From JAAZFF01 sp964405775 (GTDB taxonomy: Bacteria > Verrucomicrobiota > Kiritimatiellia > RFP12 > UBA3636): a DNA stretch of 25,530 nt. The notes below the pieces were generated by a model. It was not told the DNA's origin. It saw nothing but the letters and a program-made list of their open reading frames with translations, and did not search any database. A program made the translations under genes and the position numbers. Positions 6,715 through 14,540 of this stretch are shown in pieces. The stretch is taken from positions 1 through 25,530 of the forward strand of contig CAYOPG010000028.1 of the NCBI GenBank assembly GCA_964405775.1, written 5' to 3'. Position 1 is the first letter of the stretch; every line of letters begins with the position of its first letter.

Positions 6715-8019
6715 ATGAAACAAAAAACAGTTGCACGTGCTGCTGCGGGAGTAGCTATGCTGTGCCTTTTTTTTAACGCGATTGCTTCAGGCGCCGGATT
6801 TGGATTATATGAAGGATCCGCCGCAGGAAACGCTGACACTGCCGGGGTGACCGCCAAAGGCGGAGAGCCGGGCGCGATGTTCTTCAACCCGGCGGGCATC
6901 ACTACCGTGCCAGGCACGCAAGTGCAAATGGGCATATCGGTGGTGGCGCCACATGCCACTGTCGAAGCCGTCAATCCATACACAGGCGAGGAATACAGCG
7001 AAGACGGGCGCAACCGAGTATGGCCGCTCCCACACGCGTATGTAACGCACCAGCTAAACGACGATTTCTGGCTCGGATTCGGCATGTATACGCGCTTTGG
7101 ACTTGGCTCGGAGTTTGACGATGTCTGGTTCGGCCGCTACAACAACATCTACGCGAAAATCGTTACTTACAACCTGAATCCCGTTTTGGCATGGAAAGCG
7201 ACTGACAAACTATCCCTCTCGGCAGGGCTTTCGATCCAGTACTTCGACATCACGCTGAAACAGTTCGTCGACGCCGCCGGAATATCCGGCCTCCGCAACC
7301 ACAACGACCCCTCTCCTTCACCGTATGATGTCTTTCAGGAAATGAGTGCTGACGATGTGGGCTTCGGTTTCGACCTCGGCATCATGTATCAGGCCACCGA
7401 GAAACTCAGCTTCGGCGCCGGATACCACAGCCGCATCAAGCAGGAATGCGAAGGCGATGTGACATACTCCAAGCCACCAGCCGTCGCGGCAATGGCCCCC
7501 GCCTTATTCAACAACACTGGAATCAGTGGCGACGTAACGCTTCCTGACATGGTTATGACGGCCGTCTCCTACGACATAACCGACAAGCTCACCGCCAGCT
7601 TCGGCGTCACATACACGCACTGGAGCACATACGATGAGCTGCGCATACACTTCGATGATCCGATCCTTCCGGGCGTGTCTGAGACTGCCGCCCCAAAGGA
7701 CTGGGACAACTGCTTCCGCTACACCGGCGGCCTCTCGTACGAACTCAACGATGCCGTCACACTACGCGCCTCGTACACATACGACGAATCGCCTCTGCAG
7801 GCAGATACGGCTGACTACCTAGTCCCCGCACACGACCGTCATATATTTGCTATAGGTGGAGGCTACAAGACCGGCGACTGGGTCTTCGATGGCAGCTATT
7901 TCTTCGAAATAATCGAAGACATGGACGTACCCTGCCGTGTATCCAGCGGTGTCATGAGATCCGAGTTCACCGACGGATACGCCCACTGCTTCGGTCTCTC
8001 AGTTACCAGAAAGTTCTAA
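6715..8019 (+). CDS. Outer-membrane transport protein, OmpP1/FadL/TodX family
   Basis: This 434-residue protein has a signal peptide (1-26, cleavage near ASG-AGFG). The mature N-terminus AGFGLYEGSAAGNADTAGVTAKGGEPGAMFFNPAG carries the FadL-family hallmark in which an N-terminal plug ends in the NPAG motif (58-61). The remainder is alternating beta strands rich in Tyr/Asp/Gly and ends in VTRKF, with the C-terminal Phe expected for outer-membrane barrels recognised by the Bam complex. FadL-type channels let hydrophobic compounds such as fatty acids or aromatics cross the outer membrane by lateral diffusion; the cargo here is not evident. The stop lies inside the 3' end of the convergent DUF3857 gene (21-bp overlap). 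No terminator is visible between the two. Confidence 0.88.
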   Translation: MKQKTVARAAAGVAMLCLFFNAIASGAGFGLYEGSAAGNADTAGVTAKGGEPGAMFFNPAGITTVPGTQVQMGISVVAPHATVEAVNPYTGEEYSEDGRNRVWPLPHAYVTHQLNDDFWLGFGMYTRFGLGSEFDDVWFGRYNNIYAKIVTYNLNPVLAWKATDKLSLSAGLSIQYFDITLKQFVDAAGISGLRNHNDPSPSPYDVFQEMSADDVGFGFDLGIMYQATEKLSFGAGYHSRIKQECEGDVTYSKPPAVAAMAPALFNNTGISGDVTLPDMVMTAVSYDITDKLTASFGVTYTHWSTYDELRIHFDDPILPGVSETAAPKDWDNCFRYTGGLSYELNDAVTLRASYTYDESPLQADTADYLVPAHDRHIFAIGGGYKTGDWVFDGSYFFEIIEDMDVPCRVSSGVMRSEFTDGYAHCFGLSVTRKF

Positions 8020-11000
8020 AACAACCGTGTCGGCGGCGCGCCCGCGCGTGTTAAGCGCCGATTCCATGAACTCCATGTAATCGGCGACGCCAAACATAGC
8101 GCGCTCCAGCACTGACTCCCGCAAGACGGACACCCGTAGCCGTCCGTCATCTCCGCGAGATTCAGTGCATTTGGTTTTCAAGACCGTGCCAATATCGGCA
8201 CGGTCGAATTCATTTTCACGCGGAAGAAGCGACACAGATTGCACTTCCTCAGGAAGCAGCAGATTCCACTCGTCACGGAAGCGGTTTACATTCTCCCTGT
8301 AGAACGAATGCGCGCGCTCTCCGTAACGCGGCCCCACCGCGGTGCGCTCGGAACCGATAAGCCGCACGCTCATGGTGCCGCCCTCCTCAACCGCCCAGTG
8401 AGGAACCCGGATTCGGAATTTCTCTACAACAGGATAAGATTCCACGTAGGTCTCGTACCCGCCCTCAAGAACTGCGCCGCGACAATACGATGAAACGGTT
8501 TCAAGCACATGGCGACGACGGTCCTCCGGCGTGATCTCTGAATAAAGCCTCCGAACCCCCTCAACCATGGTGCCACGGTACTCACGTGTAACTTCAACTT
8601 CGGCACTGCAATCAGGGTGGATCTCAACATCATATCGAGTCGACACAGAATCGGCGAGCTCCTCCGGCAGATCTAGACTATACCAATTCTCGCCATCCAG
8701 ATCGGCACAAATAACTCCATCCTCCCGCGTCGTGCGGAGGTCGGAATACTCGCTGCCGTCGTTTACGTAGTAAGTCTCGCCGCCATCGTCAACGGCTACA
8801 AGTATGACATCGAAAAAACCATTGCCATCGACTGTGGCGTCATCCCCATCCGCCGGCAACCTGCTGCTGTCTCCCAATATAATTCGCGGCTTTAACCCAA
8901 CGCTGTCCAGCATTGCGTAGGTGAGAACCGCAACGTCCATTCCATGCCCATACCTGAACTCAAGTGTGGTATTGGGGTCCGAAATGGCACTAAGCGGAAA
9001 GTCATAGAACGATACGCCTACAACCCTGATCTCCTTTGCCACAAAGTCGCGGATAGCACGCACTTTCTCCCGTTTCGTTTCCATCCCCGATGTGAGTTCG
9101 GCGGCCTTTGCAACAACACTACGCTGATCCTGCGATTTCGCGACCATGTTGCTCTCGATTAAACGCCCGTACTCCCATGCGTTGAACCCGGCTTCCACAC
9201 CGTAATGCTTTTCAAAGAGGTGGCGAGGCGGAGGCAGGTTCCTTTCGCGCAGCATTCCTGGCAAGTTCGTGTGGACGACGACTATCTCATCCCCCGCATC
9301 CATGCCCGCAAACGCCATGCCGTCATCGCCGGACCGCAACCTCAGCACTTGCTTTTCGACATCAGAAAAGCCGCCAAAATAAACTCGGAAAGCACGCGCC
9401 GGTTTACCGTACACCTCTCGGCGTATCGTGTAGTCCACCACGCTCCCTATCTCCATTCCCGGAAGACTTGCAACGAGCGTTTTGCCCGCTGGGTAGCGCG
9501 GTGCCGAAGCCACCCACGGCTGATCCATCTGGTTCATCTCAAGCTGAGTGACCTTGTGCACCCGGCCGTCCGGAGAGGTGACCTCAGCTGAAATCATCTC
9601 AACCCTCTCCGTGGCTGGGTTGTAGGAAAACCTCAAATCACCGGAGTTTACCTTGCCCGCGTAAGTAAGCACCTCAAAGCGCTCGTGCAGCACCTCGACC
9701 CAGCCGTTTGATTCCGCTACCGGATACGCCTCCATTTCGCGCAGCATCACCCGCGTGTCGGCGGGTGGTATGCGTGCGACCACAGCAGGGGCATCGCCTC
9801 TCTCCCCGCCGCCTCGCGCACCTGACCAGACACCTACAGCGCGCCCCGCCGCCTCTTTCTCCGTAAAGACGGCGCGCAACCCGGGATACTCCTCAGGAGA
9901 ATACAGGCTCTTTGACATTACGAAGCTTGATTCGAACACAAGCGAGCTGTTGGAAACCGTGGCAGACTGCGCGAATGAAACGCCCGGAGCATCCACGGCG
10001 ACATCCCCACCCCACTCAAACCCTGCGGCGTCGAACTCTGGATGAAGCTCAACACGTTCCTCAACACCGCATGGGATGCTGGTATCCATCGGGAAACGAC
10101 GCTTATCCAGCCCTGTGCGCCCCTCAAGAAAGTTGACGTATCCGAACGCCTCGGCGACTCGTGGCAGAGTCACCACCGTGACACCACCGGTGAGCACGCT
10201 TCCGGGGACGGCGTAGCCGAGCGAAAGTTCAAGCGGCGTGGCAGTGTCCTGCATGTCGTCGGGCACGATGTTGAGGCGCGTAAGACTGGCGCCTGGAAGC
10301 GCCGACTGCAGCATCCCCTCTACGGCGTTGCGCCTGTCGTCGGCACTCATGTCGGCAAAGGCTCCGCGGTACATCGTGTCGTTGACGCCCTTGAAAACAA
10401 TATGCGTGTCCGCAAGCTGCCAATCGCCTTCCACTCGGCTTTCCGTTTTTATGGAAACCATGTTTTCCTCAGCCGGCAGAGCGGCCGATTCCATAAGCCC
10501 TTCGCCATCTGGAGTCGCCACTATGAAGCTCTTTTCACAAAGGTACTCCGGCAGTAGCCGTGAAGAGCTTTCATTGGTGGGATCCATCAAGATGTATTTT
10601 CCGGCGCCTGCTGCGTCCGGAGCTTCAGATCTCGCCGCAACAATCGCGTGGTTGAAGGCGAGCTGCGGCACCTCGGGATCTTTGCGTTCGCCGGCATGGA
10701 TGATCACAGGATACGCCTCTATACCCGCCATACGAAGCATAACTGCGAGCAGCGCGGCTTTGTCTCTGCAGACGCCGTACTTGTTCTGATACGTGAGCGA
10801 GACATCGTGCGGCTCGTAGCCCGGCGCCTCGTCCTCCGGCGTAACTCCCATGTAGCGGATCTTCTGCGAAACATACGTAAAAATACGCCAGATCTTCTCG
10901 TTGCGGGATTTCGCTCCGGCAACCAGCGCGTCAACTTCCGCCTGCATCTCCGGAACCGTTGCGTCCATGCGGGGCTTGCTTATCTTCCAATACCAGCGCG

Positions 11001-11847
11001 AGAGCTCCTCCCAGTCCGCCATGGTGGAGACGAGCACGCGCTGCACGCAAGTGTACCAGTCCGGCATGTTGGGTTCAGGAAAAATCTGCGCTACGTTCTC
11101 CACCGACCAGACATGGCGCACATCGCCGTTACCCAGCACGTGTTTTTCGTACTTCACGCCGTCGCCGATTTCGTCGCGCACCCTGATCTTCGCAAGCGGC
11201 AATTCAGCAGGAGCAACAATCTCCTGCGTCATTGAGATTATCGGAGACGTCATTTCAAACACCATGTAATTGTTGAACTGGTTTGGCACGCGCGACTTAG
11301 TTGTCACGCGCTCGACAGCGATATGCAGCACATCGCCGACCTCCATTCCGGGGAACGCGACAGTGAGTATCTTGTTGTTCGGGTCGTAGATGTTAGAGCC
11401 CATCTGGCTAGGTTCGATCATGACACGACTGTTGGCATCGATGTCGATAGGCACAACTGAGCCGTCCGGCTTTATGAGCTCAGCGAACACCACTGCCGCG
11501 GTGCCGTAAGAAACGTTCATCCAAAGCGATGCGGTGCGCGACTCGCGACGCCCTTTTTCGGTGAGAATTTTCTCGTACCATTCGTTATAACTCGATCCGG
11601 TGCCGTCGGGATTGTAACGTTCGACAGTGTGGTCATCCAGAAGCACATTGTCGGCGTCCGGGAACCTCTCCAGCGTCGTTTCCGCCGCGACCGCCATCAC
11701 CTTGGCACGGTCAATGAGCGGCGCGCGCCTCAGAGTCTCCTCAACAGTTTTCTCAGACTGTTGCGCGTGGCAGAGTGTGCACCCCGCCACCATGAAAATC
11801 GACACCGCAGAGCAGATCGAAAAAAACCTGTTCTTTTTCATAATCAT
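7999..11847 (-). CDS. Tandem DUF3857/transglutaminase-like protein, second copy degenerate
   Basis: This is a 1282-residue exported protein. The N-terminus is hydrophobic with a possible lipobox (VAGC, C23), or alternatively a signal peptidase I site near CHA-QQ. Copy one has a DUF3857 domain (about 60-255) and a transglutaminase core (about 300-430) with the triad C360 (KYGVCRDKA), H400 (AFNHAIV) and D422 (LMDPTNE). A beta-rich linker follows. Copy two repeats the order: DUF3857 (about 715-880, including LPGMEIGSVVDYTI like LPGMEVGDVLHIAV of copy one) and a transglutaminase-like region (about 910-1045). There the aligned triad is G969, D1013 and D1030, so catalysis is not expected. Most family members have one such module. 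It is third in an operon after a ZnuA-like protein and murJ (11-base gap; AAAGGA ribosome-binding site), suggesting envelope work, but the substrate is unknown. Confidence 0.85.
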   Translation of the reverse strand: MIMKKNRFFSICSAVSIFMVAGCTLCHAQQSEKTVEETLRRAPLIDRAKVMAVAAETTLERFPDADNVLLDDHTVERYNPDGTGSSYNEWYEKILTEKGRRESRTASLWMNVSYGTAAVVFAELIKPDGSVVPIDIDANSRVMIEPSQMGSNIYDPNNKILTVAFPGMEVGDVLHIAVERVTTKSRVPNQFNNYMVFEMTSPIISMTQEIVAPAELPLAKIRVRDEIGDGVKYEKHVLGNGDVRHVWSVENVAQIFPEPNMPDWYTCVQRVLVSTMADWEELSRWYWKISKPRMDATVPEMQAEVDALVAGAKSRNEKIWRIFTYVSQKIRYMGVTPEDEAPGYEPHDVSLTYQNKYGVCRDKAALLAVMLRMAGIEAYPVIIHAGERKDPEVPQLAFNHAIVAARSEAPDAAGAGKYILMDPTNESSSRLLPEYLCEKSFIVATPDGEGLMESAALPAEENMVSIKTESRVEGDWQLADTHIVFKGVNDTMYRGAFADMSADDRRNAVEGMLQSALPGASLTRLNIVPDDMQDTATPLELSLGYAVPGSVLTGGVTVVTLPRVAEAFGYVNFLEGRTGLDKRRFPMDTSIPCGVEERVELHPEFDAAGFEWGGDVAVDAPGVSFAQSATVSNSSLVFESSFVMSKSLYSPEEYPGLRAVFTEKEAAGRAVGVWSGARGGGERGDAPAVVARIPPADTRVMLREMEAYPVAESNGWVEVLHERFEVLTYAGKVNSGDLRFSYNPATERVEMISAEVTSPDGRVHKVTQLEMNQMDQPWVASAPRYPAGKTLVASLPGMEIGSVVDYTIRREVYGKPARAFRVYFGGFSDVEKQVLRLRSGDDGMAFAGMDAGDEIVVVHTNLPGMLRERNLPPPRHLFEKHYGVEAGFNAWEYGRLIESNMVAKSQDQRSVVAKAAELTSGMETKREKVRAIRDFVAKEIRVVGVSFYDFPLSAISDPNTTLEFRYGHGMDVAVLTYAMLDSVGLKPRIILGDSSRLPADGDDATVDGNGFFDVILVAVDDGGETYYVNDGSEYSDLRTTREDGVICADLDGENWYSLDLPEELADSVSTRYDVEIHPDCSAEVEVTREYRGTMVEGVRRLYSEITPEDRRRHVLETVSSYCRGAVLEGGYETYVESYPVVEKFRIRVPHWAVEEGGTMSVRLIGSERTAVGPRYGERAHSFYRENVNRFRDEWNLLLPEEVQSVSLLPRENEFDRADIGTVLKTKCTESRGDDGRLRVSVLRESVLERAMFGVADYMEFMESALNTRGRAADTVVLELSGN

Positions 11848-11858
11848 TTGAATCCTTT

Positions 11859-13430
11859 CTATTTGCGCTTGCGGCCCGCCGCCCTGCGCACCGCTTCGGG
11901 GCAGAGTCTATACACTGCCACGCCGTATACGACGGCACCCAACAAGACAGCCGCACCAACCGCGACAATGTCGCGTTTACCACCCGCGGATACAAGAGGC
12001 TGCGCAAGCCGCATGAAAAACAGAACTGCTGCGCACATCAGCAATGACGCCACCAAGTATTTAACAGCCGGACCGGCAAGCGAACCGAAACTTACGCGCT
12101 CGCCCTCGTTGTCGCGGGTCTTGCACGCGAGCACTATGCACGAAATGGCGGAGCAGATCACCGTCGAACCCGCTATGCCGGCGTGCTTCCACTCGTATGG
12201 AAGCGTGAGCACAAGCACAATGTTCAGAAACGCATTTGCCCCGACCATCCACAACCCCACGCGCAAGGGCGTCGTGACGTCCTTTTTGGCATAGAACCAC
12301 GGTGTGAGTATCTTATTTACGCTGAATACAAGCAGCCCCGGAGCGTAACACATCAGAGCACGGGACACATTCACCGAGTCTTCAGGCAAGAAATTACCAC
12401 CCTCGTAAATCACGCGGGTGATATCGGGCGCCAGCACCATGAGCCCCAGCGCCGCGGGCATCATGAAAAGAAGCACATCCTCGGCGGATTCAACAAGCGT
12501 CGCCGCGGCTCCACGGTGATCATTCTTCGCAAAGTGCGCCGTAAACGATGGCAGCAGAACCGTCGCAAAAGCCGTAGCTACAACACCAAGAGGCAAGTAC
12601 ACAATGCGCTCCGCGTAAGAAATCGCGGCGGGAGCCCATGGCGCTGCCCACATGGCGAGGAAGTTGTCCAGCATCAGGTTAATCTGTCCTGCCCCCATGC
12701 CTACCGCCCCTATGAAAGTATTGCGCCACACGAGCCGCACGTTTTCCTCGCGCCATCCTGAAAAGGTCGGACGCAAACTAATACCACAGCCGTGCACCGC
12801 ACGAACTAGGTATACAAGCTGCATGACGCCGGATATCAGAACGGACCAAGCCACAATACGAACACGCTCGTACTTGCTGAGTTCCGGGAAGAAATACAAA
12901 CCGCAAAGCGTGGCTATCCAAACCAGATTCAGCAGTGCCGGCGCGAACGCAGCCTTCCCGAACTTGCCAAACGAATTAAGAATGCCGCCGGCAAACGCCG
13001 CCACGCATATAAGCACCGCGTAGGGCAGCATTATACGAGTTAGACGCAGCACCGAGTTTGCCTTCCCGCCTGTCTCCGTGTACGGCAGAGCGCAGCAAAT
13101 CCCAAGCAATCCCAGAACGCATATCACCGAAAGAAGCAAAGTCACCATGCTGGAAACGGCTCTTGCCATCGCCTCTGCACGCGACTTGCCGTCGATCTCC
13201 TGTTCATTTTTGAACACAGGTATGAAAGCGGAGGAGAGCGCCCCCTCGCCGAACAGCTTGCGGAAAAGATTTGGGATGGTGAACGCGAAGACGAAGGCAG
13301 ACTGCTCAACACCCGAGCCTATCAAACGCGAAGTCAGCATCTCGCGCACAAGCCCAAAGACGCGGCTTAGCCCCGTAAGCACCCCTACGAGATTAGCATT
13401 CTTGTTTATGCTTCCGCTTGCAGCCGCCAT
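11859..13430 (-). CDS. murJ: Lipid II flippase MurJ
   Basis: This 523-residue polytopic protein of the MOP superfamily has about 14 membrane segments. It opens with NANLVGVLTGLSRVFGLVRE and continues with AFTIPNLFRKLFGEGALSSAFIPVF, the most characteristic MurJ block. MurJ moves lipid II across the inner membrane for peptidoglycan synthesis. Further family motifs include the stretch around residue 270 (YAERIVYLPLGVVATAFATVLLP) and ALMCYAPGLLVFSVNKIL near 350. The ATG at 13430 leaves an unusually short distance to the GGAAGG element just upstream, but no better start exists before the conserved region. It lies 11 bases after the ZnuA-like gene and 11 before the DUF3857 gene, so all three are likely co-transcribed. 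The length is normal for the family. Confidence 0.95.
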   Translation of the reverse strand: MAAASGSINKNANLVGVLTGLSRVFGLVREMLTSRLIGSGVEQSAFVFAFTIPNLFRKLFGEGALSSAFIPVFKNEQEIDGKSRAEAMARAVSSMVTLLLSVICVLGLLGICCALPYTETGGKANSVLRLTRIMLPYAVLICVAAFAGGILNSFGKFGKAAFAPALLNLVWIATLCGLYFFPELSKYERVRIVAWSVLISGVMQLVYLVRAVHGCGISLRPTFSGWREENVRLVWRNTFIGAVGMGAGQINLMLDNFLAMWAAPWAPAAISYAERIVYLPLGVVATAFATVLLPSFTAHFAKNDHRGAAATLVESAEDVLLFMMPAALGLMVLAPDITRVIYEGGNFLPEDSVNVSRALMCYAPGLLVFSVNKILTPWFYAKKDVTTPLRVGLWMVGANAFLNIVLVLTLPYEWKHAGIAGSTVICSAISCIVLACKTRDNEGERVSFGSLAGPAVKYLVASLLMCAAVLFFMRLAQPLVSAGGKRDIVAVGAAVLLGAVVYGVAVYRLCPEAVRRAAGRKRK

Positions 13431-13441
13431 GACCTTCCCGA

Positions 13442-14335
13442 CTATTTAACTTCCTTGGGCGCAGGGCGGCAAAGCGCGTCAACAGTCGCCTTTATCGTAG
13501 CGATTGGATCATCTCCCAGCGGCGAAACCTCAACGATCTCCAGGCGTTGTCTTTGAGCGAACGCCTTTATGCGGGCGCCCTCCATTGAGTTCTGGACGAA
13601 TATTTTTTTCACCGAATGCTTCGTGACATCCTTGCCGATGGCTTCCAGATGGCGCGGCCCGGGAGACTTCCCATGAGACTCTACGGCAATCTGCTCAAGT
13701 CCGAATTCCTCCGCGAAGTGTCCCCAGGCGGGATGATATACGGCAATCGCAGTGATACCTGCGACCTTAATACGCTTCGTCAAATTCGTCCTCACGGAAT
13801 CAACCTCCGCCGCAAACGCCTTCGCTCGTTTACCGTACTCTGCCTCGTTAGCGGGATCGAGAGTCGACAACTCCTCTGCGGTTACATAGGCGTACTTTGT
13901 GAGTTCCGTCAAAGACATCCAGCCGTGAGGATCCTCGGCATGTTCATGGCTCTCCTCTGTTTCTGTATTTTCCGCGTGTTCAACGTGCGGCTCGCCATCC
14001 CCTGCCATATCCACCACTTTTAATTCTGGATTTGTTTTGGCAAGTTTTCGTATAACGACATTTTCAAACGGCATTCCGACCTTGAAAAATATTTCGGATT
14101 CTCGCAGCTCTTCCATAAGCTTGGGTGTGGGTTCAAACAGGTGTGGATCTTTCCCTTTATCTGCAAGCACAACGCACTTCCATAGCTCTCCGCCCACTCG
14201 ATTCACTATGAATTTCTGGGGCGGCACTGAAACTGCAGAGATGTGAATCTTTGGCACTTCTTCGGCAGCGGAGCGGTTGCACACCAATGCAAACGCCATT
14301 GAAAAGGTCATGATAATTTTAGACATCGTTTTCAT
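13442..14335 (-). CDS. znuA: Zinc/manganese-type ABC substrate-binding protein, ZnuA-like
   Basis: Read from the ATG at 14335 the protein has 297 residues and a signal peptide (1-23, cleavage near RSA-AEE). The frame is open back to 14407, but those residues hide the signal peptide. The cluster A-I fold is supported by VPPQKFIVNRVGGE (37-50), KGKDPHLFEPTP (60-71), EDPHGWMS (134-141) and VYHPAWGHFAEEFGLEQIAVE (199-219). These give metal ligands H65, H137 and H201, with an acidic residue near SPLGDD (271-276). A His/Glu-rich loop (about 117-137) precedes the second ligand, as in zinc-specific ZnuA proteins. No membrane permease or ATPase gene lies beside it; instead it heads an operon with murJ. 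Zinc is the likely ligand, while manganese is possible. Confidence 0.85.
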   Translation of the reverse strand: MKTMSKIIMTFSMAFALVCNRSAAEEVPKIHISAVSVPPQKFIVNRVGGELWKCVVLADKGKDPHLFEPTPKLMEELRESEIFFKVGMPFENVVIRKLAKTNPELKVVDMAGDGEPHVEHAENTETEESHEHAEDPHGWMSLTELTKYAYVTAEELSTLDPANEAEYGKRAKAFAAEVDSVRTNLTKRIKVAGITAIAVYHPAWGHFAEEFGLEQIAVESHGKSPGPRHLEAIGKDVTKHSVKKIFVQNSMEGARIKAFAQRQRLEIVEVSPLGDDPIATIKATVDALCRPAPKEVK

Positions 14336-14480
14336 ATACCGCATTCTATCACATTCCACCGCAAAAAACACTATGCCACACGGTGCACCACCATTGTAAT
14401 CTTGCATAGAGTTGCCAGATTACATTAACCCGCACCCGTGGCAGAGTCATGACAGAGCCACGATGGGGCTATGAAGTGCG

Positions 14481-14513
14481 TCACCCTGATGCGTCGTGGG
14501 CGCATCAGGGTGA
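14481..14513. repeat. Perfect 13-bp inverted repeat (hairpin)
   Basis: Positions 14481-14493 are the exact reverse complement of 14501-14513, separated by the 7-base loop TCGTGGG. It lies between two minus-strand genes, 27 bases beyond the stop of the GH-A enzyme gene. It could terminate that transcript, but no T-run follows on the minus strand, so it may instead be an RNA-stabilising hairpin or a dispersed repeat unit. Confidence 0.75.
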
Positions 14514-14540
14514 CTTAGGAATGGGCGCTCGTATTGAGCC

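Noticed and set aside
10042..11269. Several long plus-strand ORFs (171-195 residues) opposite the DUF3857 gene
   Set aside because: They lie fully antisense to a well-supported gene, have no ribosome-binding sites or family motifs, and are rich in Arg/His/Ser as expected from shadow frames in GC-rich DNA.
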